64,000 nt of DNA. Source: Sporobolomyces roseus (Eukaryota; Basidiomycota; Microbotryomycetes; Sporidiobolales; Sporidiobolaceae). Below, one piece after another: positions 11,022-22,159 of the stretch. The notes beneath the pieces were generated by a model. It worked only from the letters and a program-made list of their open reading frames with translations, had not been told where the DNA came from and made no database searches. The stretch is taken from contig JADILM010000008.1 of NCBI GenBank assembly GCA_016617785.1, forward strand, positions 682,001 to 746,000, given 5' to 3'. The position numbers and the translations under genes are program-made. Within the stretch, counting starts at the first letter, position 1; each line of letters begins with the position of its first letter.

Positions 11022-14000
11022 ATGATCACTCGACCATGCTCTATACGAATCAGCAACACTCTATCATCACACTCAGCTGAAATCGCAGCGGTCGTAGCCG
11101 AATTACCCTCTTTCCTCGTTCCATCTTTCGCCAACTCTTCTCGGGATCAAACAACAGCTACGAAAGGTGTAAGGAGCTACAGTAGCGCTCGATATACACC
11201 TAGTGAGTATAGTATTTATCTTTTGTTTAACCGGAAACTCGCTGACATCTTGCATAAACAGCTCCTTCGCCTTCAAATTCTCGCACCCTTCCTTCCCGAA
11301 CCGCCTCAGCCCTTCCCTCTTCCCGCTCTCTATCTTTATCATATCAGCGACAGAATCATGCGACAGTGGCAGTTCAGCGGACAAACCTCGATCCAGCAGA
11401 ATCGGGCGAAGTAGAGGAGGCAGAATATTCGAGAAGAGCGGCGGACAGAAAGGGCAAAGGCAAAGCGATAGACGACGAGGAGAATCGGTTGACCAAGGAG
11501 AAAGTGGCGGAAGCTGTGGAAACGAAGGCGAGTCCTGAGACGGATCACGCAAACCCAAATCTCGGTGGTCAGTTGGTTCAACTCGTTTCGACCCTTCCTC
11601 CCAACGCAACTCGACAACAAATCCTCGATGTTCGACTCAAGATCAAATCTCTGGATCGACTCGACGATGCAGGACCAATCAAAGCCCTCGTCGCTCTCTG
11701 CATTCGACGAAATTACGACGACATCGCTTTACGACTGATGCATGAATCTGCGGGTTTGATGCTCGAACGGAGGAGGTCAGAAACAAAGAGAACGACGTTA
11801 TGGATGTATGTCGACGCGGCTCAACAGTTGGGGAGGTTGAAGAGATGGTCGGTCGTTGTCGAGGTCACGAATCAAGCACTCAACAAGGGATTGGTTTCGG
11901 CTCCTTTACTTCACATGAGGATGAGAGCGCTCAATAGGAGGTCACGATACGTCGATACGATCAAGACTTTCGACCTCTACGAAGAACACGATTTACCAGT
12001 GGACGGATCGGCGTATGATGAAGTAATCGAAGCGCACTTACTTGACGCGGATCTACCGAAAGCGCAACAAGTATTGGCGGCGAAGGGGGATAGAGGGTTT
12101 CCGACGACGGTGCAGACTTGTCTGACGTTGTTTGATGGGATGGCGTTGTATGGAGGGAATCGGATTATGGAGGAGAAAGTGTTGGGCGATGCGAGTGAAG
12201 ACGAACTGGAGGAAGGGAGAGCACTGAGACAGGATGTTAGGGTGCTGAATAAGATCATGTCGGTGAGGGCGGGAAGGGACGCAGTGAGGGATGCGATGGC
12301 TTTACTCGACTATTTTCAACTCGACCTTTACCCAGATGGACTCTTTGATCGATTTCGACGACTCGCTTTTCCCGCTCCCGATTCCTCCCCTCTTCCCATC
12401 AACGATCCCACCCCAAACCTCGATCACTGGAAACCTCGACCAGATCGATCGACTATCGTTTCCCTGGTCGGAATAGCTCTTCGTTTTCGACGAGCAGACC
12501 TCGCTTCAGAACTCCTCTCCTCGACCCACGCTCGTTCCTTCCAGCTCAACGACCACCTCATCGCCTCTGTCGTCCGAACCCTCATCACTGAAGGATCGAT
12601 ATCCGCTGCAGAACAATTCGTCTTCTCCCTGCCTCTCGGTCGAGCACGATTTAACGACTTCGAATACCCCTCCTACCAACCAAGCTCCTTCGTTTACGAG
12701 TCGCTACTCTCCGGCATTCTTAGGTTCAGGGGTCTAGCTGGAGTTAACGAGTGTTTCCAGAGGATGACAGAGGCAAAGCAGCCTCCCCTCAAGCTTACTG
12801 AGGGACTGATGAGGGCACTCGTGGATTACTTAGCGTTGGAGAAGATGCAGAAGCTTGGATTATCGGCGGGTTTACTGGTCAAGGTTCAGAAGATTACTTC
12901 GGGAAGGCTGAAACCGACACGGGAGAATCTCAACACGTTACTCAAAGCCGCTTGGATGAGCGAACGACTGAGCTTACACGAGTGGACCAAGATGCGCAAG
13001 TCGATTGAGAACGAGTTCCCAATTCCCGCTTCAGGCGAAGGGAGGAAACCACCTCAACGACCTCTTCCCTCGATTTCCCAAATCCTCGCCCGCACCAAAG
13101 ATCCCTCTACCCGTCGACTTGACTCCATATCTCGTATCCGCGACAGTCTCTCCGATCGCAACATTCGACACTCGTCAGAAACGGCGGTTCAGGTCCTTCG
13201 AAACGATCATCTAATCCGATTCATCTCGGCGAAATGGGATTACCTCCAGTCTCAAGTTCTCGATCTCGGGGTTCGACCTACCTACGACCACTTCACAATC
13301 CTCATTCGAGCCTACCTGAGGATAGGAGACGTCAAAGGAGCAAACCTCGCACTTCGGTACGCCCTCAACGAAGTCAAGATCGAACCTCATGTCGCCCTTT
13401 ACTCGACTATGATCTCTGGGTTGAGTCGACTCGGCAAACACGACCTCGCTTTCAAGGTGTACGAGGAGCTCAGGAAGACTCCAGGCGTCGAACCGGATCG
13501 ACAACTATTCGCTGCACTCGCGACGAGTTGCGCGAGAATGCGAGATCTCGACGGACTCAAGCGTATCCTGGACGAAGTCAGGGACCTCGTCAGTGCTCCT
13601 CGAGGGAGACCTGTCGACCCTGGATTCATCAAACAAGCCCAGGTTCAAACTCGCGCACGACAACGAAACAGTCCATCCATCGATCACTCCCTCTCCGTCT
13701 CCTACGACCCTCTCCAAGACCCCATCTTCCTCACTATCTACTATCGAGCTCTTAACGTCACTCGTCGCCATCTCGAAGCCCAACAAGTAATGCAATCCTC
13801 TCTCAAGCAAGGTCTCGTTCCAGATCGAGTAGTCCTCAATGTCCTGCAACAAAGTGGATCATGGATGAGATGGAAGGAGAACAAGGAGAAGACTGGTGGA
13901 GTAATGATGGATAAGGACAGGGAAGAGATGAAGACGATATGGAAGGAGAATCTGGATAGAGTTCGTCAAGTTGTTATTCCGGCGAGGACGAAAGCTAAGT

Positions 14001-14131
14001 TAGGTCGTAAGGAGTTGGAAGATATGCAGGTGTATTGGGAAAAGGCAGAGCGGGGCGAAGACGTAGATGAGAAGGAGTGGGCAGATTTCTTTAACGACTC
14101 GACGAAGCGAAGGCGGAAACGGGGTCACTGA
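11022..14131 (+). CDS. Pentatricopeptide repeat (PPR) protein, probably mitochondrial
   Basis: Two exons (11022-11202, 11262-14131) encode 1016 aa. The N-terminus is basic, Ser-rich and poor in acidic residues, as for mitochondrial import. Helical-hairpin repeats typical of PPR proteins appear in the first half (around WSVVVEVTNQALNKGL and YVDTIKTFDLYEEHDLP) and more clearly near residues 670-760: FTILIRAYLRIGDVKGANLA, LYSTMISGLSRLGKHDLAFK, LFAALATSCARMRDLDGL. PPR proteins bind single-stranded organellar RNA and act in processing, stability or translation. The target transcript cannot be told. The C-terminal ~100 residues are charged and may be a separate tail. Its neighbour Rsm22 is also mitochondrial. 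Confidence 0.85.
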
Positions 14132-14366
14132 GAAATGCCAACTCGGATTCTCTCTTAATTTGATGGCTCGAGTACAGCAAGCGAAAGTGAGAGACGCAGA
14201 ACTGCAGATTTTGGTATTCCGTAAACAGGGAGACAAGGAAAAAGATGTAGACAAAAAACAAAAGATATGAAGTTGGACATGACTGCTCAGAACCGTTCCC
14301 TACACGAAGGATAGCAAGATTCATTAGTGGGAGAGCAGCTCGGTTTGAAGAAGAAGAAGAACGTAC

Positions 14367-17300
14367 CTATTCCTCCTCGTTCGAATGATGATAATTCGAA
14401 CGCCTGAAAATACCCAGTTTCCGTCTCGCTTCATTGAGGGAAGCCTCGAGAGTGATGATCTCGACCTGTACCTCCATCTCTCTCATCTTGAACTCGTGAG
14501 CTCCCATTGCGTCGGGATCAAAGTCGTCCTGTCGCTTCATCTTCTCCTCCGTGATGGCCTTGACTTGACGAACGAGAGCTCGGCAAGCGTCCGTGACGGC
14601 CTTCGCGGCTGCCTCGAGGTTCTCTTGGGTACGGGACATAAGTTCCGACTTGACCCGGGAAGCTTGAACGAGTTGAGCGGTGGCTGAAGCGACTTCGTTT
14701 GAAGCGACGATGAGTTGTTCGAGTGTCGAAGATCCCTTGATGACTCCATCGGCAGTCTCGATGAGGAAGGTGGTAGCGCGAGCGACGGCTTTCGCTGCCG
14801 AGATGAGTCCGTCCGTCCATCGATTGTTTCGCTTGTAGAAAGCTTGAGCCGTACTCGAACCTTTACCTTGTGCGACGATTTCTTGCTGAGAATCGGTAGC
14901 GGCTTTGATGAGGCGAGAGATGGCGTCCGTGATGGCGAGAGCCGAAGCGAGGATAGCATCGTGGATTTGCATATCGGTGGCACTCGTTCGAGAGTCTCGA
15001 GGAGCCGACATCATCGCTTGAAGTCGTTTCGTAGCAGCCTCGATGGCGTTGGCAGCTGCTTGCATCTCCGATTCGACGAGGTCTCCAATATCGCCGTTCG
15101 CCTTGGCAGAGTTTGAACCTTGTTTCGGCTTGAGTCCCTCGACCGTCGAGGTGAGTTTTTGGAAAGCTGAGCGAACCTCCATGTTTTGACGAATAACGAC
15201 CTCCTTCCTCGCGTCGGGAGCCATCGATTGAAGTCGGTAGGATTGACAGGCAGTGAAGAATTTGAGAGCAGCGGTACCAGGAGCTTTTCCGGATCGAGTG
15301 AGGGAATCGATGGCGGCGTCGTCGGGAGCGAATCGAGCGAGTCCTTTCGTGTTGACGAGAACCTCGGCGACGGCTTGAGCAAAGTTGTTGGCCGTCTTGA
15401 TAACCTCGACGTGTTCTCCACCTTTGTCTCGAGAGAGGAAGAGGTTGAAGACCATGGCGAATTCGGTTGCGCTCGTAGTTGCCTTTTCGACCATCGACAA
15501 AGTATATTCGGGAGTAGAGTTGGCGTTACCATCGTGCATCGGTGATTCAAGTTCGTAGAGAGCGTCGTCGACCTTGTGAGCGCAGGCTTGGAGGATCGAG
15601 TCGATGATCTCGTTGAACTTGTTCTCTTGATCGAGAACAAGGTTGTCGATTTGGGCGTTGACAGCTTCATCGGTCGCTCCTTGGTTGAGTTGAGCATCGG
15701 AGAGTTGACGGATAGTGTCGTCCATGCCTTCTTGCATGATAGCGATCTCTTGATCCTTCTCTTCTCGGATTCGATCGGCTTCTCCTCGTTGCTCGTCCAT
15801 CTTCGACAACAGCTCGTCGATTCTGTTTTGTTTGTTCTGCGCGAATGGAAGGCTGTTAGCTGAAGGAAAGCGTCGAATCGAAGAGGAAGCGAGAGCTTAC
15901 TCGGAGAGAATCTTCGAGTTCGTCGATCTGTCGATTGAATTTGCTCATGACACTCGAAACTTCGGATCCCTTTGATCGAGAAGCGTCTTCGAAGCGTTCT
16001 TCGGCGAATCGAAGATCTCGCTTGAGTCGTTCCACTTCGTCTTTCTGACTCTGCACGACTCAGAAGCAGTCTCATCAGCATCTGCTCAGTACGATGATTG
16101 CGGAAACGAGAACGTACGGCCTTGATCCTATCGAGATCATGTCGAGCTCTGTCTCGTTCTCTGATCATATCAGCCAACTCCAAATTCTTTGTCTTGACAT
16201 CCCTCTCCATCCTTTCCATTCGATCAATTGCCTCTTGCGCCGAATTCGCCTTCAACTGCATACTCTTGTATTTGCCCAACATTTCGAGATGTTCGTTTCG
16301 GAGTTGCGAGTAGAGCTTGGCGAGGGCTTCGTACTTGTTTCGCCAGAGAGTGACTTGGTCTTGTAGTTGAGCCATCATCTGATCTTTCGAACCCATTTGC
16401 TGTTGAATCGACATTCCGACGTTTTGCAATTCTCCTTCAAGAGCTTTCACTCGCTGTGAGGAAAGAAAACCCCCGATTAGTCTACGCTTCGGGTGATCAA
16501 GAGAACCCTTCAACTCACGTTGTCGTATCTTTCCAGCATCATCTGATCTCGTTCCCACTGACCCCTCAATCCGAGGATCTCCCTCTCCAATTCCGCAATT
16601 CTCCCTTGATTCATTCCCATCATCTGCTGTTCCCTCAACTGTCGCTCCAACTGTTCTTGCGCCTCCCTCTCCCTCATCTGTTGCTGTCTCTGTTGTTCCG
16701 CAAATTCTCGCTCTTGTGCTTCTTGCTGTTCCTTCAATCGACGTGCTTCGGCTTCTCGTTTCGCGACAAGCGCTGCTTGGGCTCGCTCGTATTCTTCGAG
16801 AGCTCTTCGTTGTTCATCGATATCGATGCCTGCTGTAGGAGAAGGCGCGGGAGGGGGAGCAGCAGGTTTGGCGGTTTGAGGTCGACGAGGTAAATCGGGA
16901 GTTTCGTCGTCGTTCGAGATGAGAGAAGGAGGATCCTGAAGACAATCAATCAAATCAGTGGTCGGTTAGAGGGAGCCGAAGGGAAAGTAGACGTACAGTG
17001 GGAAGCTTTGGAACGTTGATAAGACCAGTCAAGTACTTCAAGTTCGAACATTCGTAGTAGAACTTGCGAAGTGAGAAGTGTTGATGATCGTATCGTTCTT
17101 TGAGAGGTTCGAGGGCGTCCATTGAATCGGTGCCTGCGATTCCGAATGGATTGTTAAGCCTTGCGTGGAGAGTGAAGCTGAGAAACCCCGAAACTCACGT
17201 CGATACATCGCTCGAAGCATACTGATGATGAAGCGGTAGATTCCGTAACTCTCCTTGACTTGAGGCACAAGAGCAGAGATTCGACATTCGTTGTTTGCTG

Positions 17301-18267
17301 ATCCTCGGAAGTGAGCGAAGATAAGTTTCTGGAATGCGTCGATATCGTCTTGAAGATTCATGAGGTCCATGATTGTTTCGAAGCTGCAATGCACTCGTCC
17401 TCCCGATCAGCTTTCGTAATTTCTGATAGGACATCCGAGTTCACTCACCCTTCGTTAGGATCATCTACACCTCGAAGCGAGATGTACTCTTCGTATTCGA
17501 ACAATCCGTTGAAATCTTTGTGCATTCGGTGGAACTTGAGTTTCGAGAGGATCAACTTGACGTATGCTCGAATCAGTGCTCCATATCCTCGTGAAACGTC
17601 TCCTCCGACTGTTCGCGCACAAGTTTCGAGCCACGAAGTTTGGTTTTGAGCCTCTTTGAGAACCTGTACACGTGCTCGCTCTACTCAGCAAGTTCGGCTC
17701 TGTGGTAGCTGAGTGCTTCGAGCGACGTACGACTGGGTGACCCTCTTGTAGGACTTTGTGAATCATGATCAAAGCCTTGAAAGTCTGAACTTCGTCAGAA
17801 AGGATAGGTTGAACTCGAAGTCCTGACCAAATTGAAGCCGAAGAGCGGTAGTCCCATGTATAGACGATCGCCTCTGTTTATCCAGTCTATGTCAACTTAC
17901 GAAACGAGTTGAAAGAAGAAACGGCAGACTCACTTCGAACATGTTTCTGTTTTGGTGCAGTCTCATCTGGATTCGTCGCCTTCTTGATCGCGAGGTTGAG
18001 TTCTACTTCTGCCTTCTCCTTGTCGACTGGTCGAGTAGGGTTATGAGATTGCTGAGGTTTTCGTCGCTCCGAATTCGAGTAACCTCGATCATCATCATCG
18101 TAATCTCCTCTATCTCTGTCGATGTAGTCCGAAGTGGCTGATTTGCCGGCTGGTGAGCGAAAGCTGTGGATTATCGCTCAATAGTCAGTTCTGATGCTGG
18201 AAAGGGGAGGGGAGGGGAAGATGGGGAAACAAAGATAAAGGAAATGGTTGACTGACAGTGAAGCCAT
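14367..18267 (-). CDS. SLA2: Endocytic actin adaptor Sla2/End4 (HIP1R family)
   Basis: About ten exons on the minus strand, starting with an 11-nt coding exon (18267-18257, ATGGCTTCACT) joined to 18163. An acidic, Ser/Asp-rich leader of about 50 residues precedes an ANTH domain (KEKAEVELNLAIKKATNP, IHKVLQEGHPVV, MHKDFNGLFEYEEYISLRG), which binds phosphoinositides. Next comes a long coiled coil (RAQAALVAKREAEARRLKEQ through KYEALAKLYSQLRNEHLEML). The C-terminus (from about 15809) is a talin-like I/LWEQ actin-binding module ending EITSLxEARRKLG-like and SNEEE. The protein links clathrin-coated pits to actin during endocytosis. Domain order and length match the family. It shares a 1.26-kb divergent upstream region with HAPX. 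Confidence 0.95.
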
Positions 18268-19525
18268 GGATCTGCTCTATATCTAGCTGACGAGAGCAGT
18301 CTCGTTAGTTTCCTGTTCTTGCTCAGCATCGAAGGGAGAGCTCACCTGAAGTTGTGTGGTGGAAAGTCGAGTGACGAAGTGATCGAGCCGAACTGATTCA
18401 ATCGGGGTAAGGCGTGGGCAGTATAGATCTCACCGTTGATCAGAGCTGTGTCGGGTCTCGAGGGTTCTGAAGCAGAGTCGCTGCGAAGAGGTAGGGATGA
18501 GAGGAAGGAAGCTGTCCGACTCCCTCAAGCCGAATTCGAATTTCGTCTCTTTCTTCTGGACCACACGCTCGAATTCTCGCTTTGGCTGGTTTGATTGCTT
18601 TGTATACGATTCTTGATGCCCTGGCTATCGCCCATCTCGCCAAAGTCGACCGATTATTCCAATTTTGCTTCGTTTTCGCTCTTTTCTCCTTCCCAGTGCC
18701 CTTCAGCCTCGCAGTCCGGCTTAGTTACACTCGTAGCCTGCGCCCAGAGGACCTCAAGCTATCCATGGAGCCCTGACTACTGGCTACTCTTCTCTCGTCG
18801 CTCATTCAAAGCGTCAAATGCTCCGGACATATCGTGCTTTATTTTTCAACCGACGCTGCTGGTCCACGAGGTAACGGTTCCCACTTGCTGACGATTCCTG
18901 CCGACATCGAGTCAATGCATATTCAAGCTCTACTCGTTTCACCGAACTTGGGCATCGCTGATGGGGTGTGAAGAGGAAAAGAGGATCTGCTAATTCTCTC
19001 CGAGTCGCATAGGATTGAGAACGATCTCGTGGTATGGGCGGCCTGAAAAGAAAGCTGACGACGCTCAGAAGCTACAAAGAGCTGTACGATAGAGCGGGAT
19101 ACTTCGTCGAGCCTTCAAGTGCAATGTGAGGCGACGAAACAGATAGTTGGAGAAGAGAATCGGGTGTCAGGCTAGATCCTACGTTGCTATGCTTCTCCAA
19201 ATCGGCTCTACTGATCTTTTAGAGGCGCCCTTCACCGATAGTATTCGTCGGAGTCAGACAATTGACTTGTGGTCGACGGTACTCTGCGAAAGCTTGCGAA
19301 AAGCGATATCGTCAAAATCTCGGTGAACTTCTCCGATCCGCTTCGTTGTGACGCCTGCGATAAGTCTTTCGGGTCGTATTAGAGAGGTCTGGACGAAGAC
19401 CACCCACGATCAGAGGCTTCCAACGGAATCCGATTTTACCCATTTTGATCTTTTCGATCTTTTTGCACCTTGATCTCCTGCCACAACTCTCGACATCACG
19501 CGATACCCATTGAGACTCCTCAATA
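18268..19525. promoter_or_regulatory. Divergent upstream region of SLA2 and HAPX
   Basis: A 1258-bp interval with no convincing gene; the open frames (for example 18582-18776) lack splice support and family resemblance. It is several times longer than most gaps in this window. It contains a TGCGATAAG sequence near 19356 that includes a GATA core, and a CCAAT pentamer near 18658. Iron-responsive GATA factors regulate HapX genes in other fungi, but a single core motif is weak evidence. Long 5' leaders are likely here. Confidence 0.4.
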
Positions 19526-21866
19526 ATGCCTCCAAGGCAAGCTGCACCACCTCAGCCAGTCGCAAGCGGCTCACAAGCGCCTTTCGCTTCTTCATCATTT
19601 TTGAAACCTTCGAAAGTGAGTCTTCGTCCACCCGATTAGCTCGATCAGCGACTTTAGGGGTAGAGAGAAGGTATCAAATTGGGATGGCGGAAGAATGAAG
19701 GCCGATCATTTACTTACGGGAGAGTGAGATCGAATCGAAAGCTGGACAACTCATCAGTAAGGGGCAACACGAGGAATGAGATCTCGGGAGGAGTGGGAGA
19801 CATAAGGTAGAATAGCTGGGTGTCTTTGTATCCCTATGCGCGCTCTCTAGCGGCGACGGAAGGCTCAGAAGACCAACGCCGTGATTGCCGAGATAGTTCT
19901 TCTAGTATTTCGCATCCCTCGAAGATCTCACGACGCTGACAAGTCTCTCGTGGTATGGAACAGGAATGGATCGTACCTCCACGACCCAAACCAGGAAGAA
20001 AGAGTACAAAGACTCCAGCTGAACAGGTTCGTCGAGACTTCTCGCTAGTCTTCCTCGCTTCTTCCGTCTCTTGACTCTTCTCGATCTACAGAAACCCGCT
20101 ACATCCAAGACATCACAGAAAGCATTCAGAGAACGTCGACAAGAGTACGTGGTCGAATTGGAGGAGAAAGTTCGTCAATTGGAAGCGGGAGAAGGAGAGA
20201 AATGCGTATTCTATCAACAGCAAGCGCAACGAGCGAAAGCTGAGTCGACGGCATTCAAGACGGAGAACGATCAACTCAAACGAGAAGTCGACAAGCTCAG
20301 AAAGGAAGTCGACGCGCTAAGATCGGGAGGAGGAGCTGCTACGAAAGGGAAAGCGAGAGCTTTACCCGTCGAATTCGTGGAGGAGGACCTGACTACCACC
20401 TCGAAGCGTCCAAGGAGGTCAGCTGCTGTTCGCGCTCAAGCCGTCGTCGCTGCTGCTTCCGACAGATCATCTCCCGCTCCCTCTGGTTCAAACTCTTCTT
20501 CAGCATCACGCCGCGTATCGAATGCTAGTCAAGCGTCAAATCATCCTTCGCCAGCAACTTCGACCTCTTCGAACTCACCTGCAGCTTATCCTTCGCATCA
20601 ATCCGCTCCCGTCTTCGCGCATTCACCGCTCAACGAAATCCATCCTGCTTCACCTGCATCGCACGACTCTCATTCGTCTCACCCTCCACATGGTCCTCAC
20701 TCTCATCTCAACTCTACGAATCCACACTCGGGCTGTGGGTTCTGTGCGTCGAGCACTGAATGCCTATGCGCAGAAATGGGTTATCAATACGCTTCCTCCT
20801 CCGCTACTCCCTCGAATCAACAACTACCTTCGGCTCTCTCGAATGTTGCCTCTCCGCAACAGCTACAGGAGGACGTCCCATTCGCGAATGAGACTACCTA
20901 CGAACCCGCTGTTCCCCTTCGACTCGGATCGAATCGAAGTAAAGTTCAAAGCGTTTGGAGAATCGATCCTCCGAAACCAGTCAGAACAAAATTCGATACG
21001 GTTGTCGCTGTCGCTGAGAAGGTACTATGCAGCGGAGACCCTTCGAATTGTCCAGCTTGTTCAGATGACCCGTTCGTTTGTTCCTCTCTTCTCGCGAAGG
21101 CTCTGGTCCTGACCCTCCGTTTATCTCACAGCTTTGGCAAAGCTTTCTGCACCACTCTCGCTGCCACAGTCTGTGCAACACCTTGTGCCAATTGCCCCGG
21201 AAACTGCTCGACCACCTCAAGCGCTCGCATTCCTACTCCTCCTCCAGATCGCCATCTTCCCTTACCTCCTCCTCCTTCCTCCATCATGTCCACTTCGACC
21301 ATCGACGCCGAAGAAGCCGCTCTCTTTGAATCCCTCACCGATTTGCCGTGTTGTGGAGATCCACAACTCTGCGGTTCCCTCACTTGCGGACCCTCGTCAA
21401 CCGAAATCGCTGCGAATGAAGGAGGTCCTGTCGACGCTGATCGAGTCTTGCTACCGAGGAGCGTCGAACCCGGTATCAGAACGGTCGACACTGTCCCTTG
21501 TAACGAAGCTTGGTCAGTACTCAAAGCTCATCCAAATATCGCTTTCGCCAGTACGTCTCCCTTTTTTCTATAGTCTGACCTTCACTGACTTCTCGACTCT
21601 TCACAGACTTGCAAATGCTAGCTGAAGTAGTTTCGAAGCGAACTCATTGTTCTGGACCTGTCCCTTCCTCTCCCATTCCAGCACCTGCACCCACCTACTC
21701 TCCTCTTCCTCAATCACCAAGACTTCAGCTCGCACCTCAGTCCACTCTACAATGCCAGATCGATGCGGGAGTAAGGAAGAGATTGACGGTTGAAAGGGGA
21801 GCGGTCAACGAAGCTCTGGAGTTGCTAGACAGAGCTGCAGCTCGTGGTGGTAGTTTGAGGAAGTAG
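19526..21866 (+). CDS. HAPX: Iron-responsive bZIP transcription regulator HapX
   Basis: Four exons (19526-19615, 19964-20026, 20092-21550, 21607-21866) give 623 aa. Residues about 31-50 are the CCAAT-complex binding segment (EWIVPPRPKPGRK). A bZIP basic region (AFRERRQEYVVELEEKVRQL) and leucine-zipper coiled coil follow. Four cysteine-rich clusters then appear: CGFCASSTECLCAE, CSGDPSNCPACSDDPFVC, CATPCANCPGNC and CCGDPQLCGSLTCG. In fungi HapX joins the CCAAT-binding complex and switches between repressing iron-consuming genes and activating iron uptake or storage, sensing iron through such clusters. Oddities: intron 1 is 348 nt, far longer than its neighbours, and the basic region has Ser where bZIPs have an almost invariant Asn. 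Identification is strong. Confidence 0.95.
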
Positions 21867-22159
21867 AGAATGAATGTTGAGTCTCGGTTGTACGGTTCCT
21901 AGGTGTACCTGAAGGTTTGAAGTTTTTGCTTGTCGGTTCCTCGTTTTCGTACAGTTCCTTGTCCATTGGTGTTTTTGCAACTACATTCAGTGCTCTTCCT
22001 CAATTCACGGGGAGATCAAAGAGATCGCGATACAAGCGTCTAGAATTGACAGAAAAGACAGAGAGATACTGATTTGAATCCAATCTACAGTTGCTGAGTG
22101 AAGTTGCTAGTCGATAGAGGGTAGAAAGGGGAAAGTATAGTTTTGTACCGATTACGAAC

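Noticed and set aside
15011..16558. 515-codon minus-strand frame
   Set aside because: It starts in an intron, covers one true SLA2 coiled-coil exon, then reads through introns and the wrong frame of the next exons. The correct SLA2 frame lies in other phases.
18440..18780. Possible small genes between SLA2 and HAPX
   Set aside because: The 64- to 98-codon frames overlap each other on both strands without splice sites or recognisable features.
20522..21112. 196-codon alternative frame in HAPX
   Set aside because: Shadow of the Ser-rich HapX exon; the true frame carries the four cysteine clusters.
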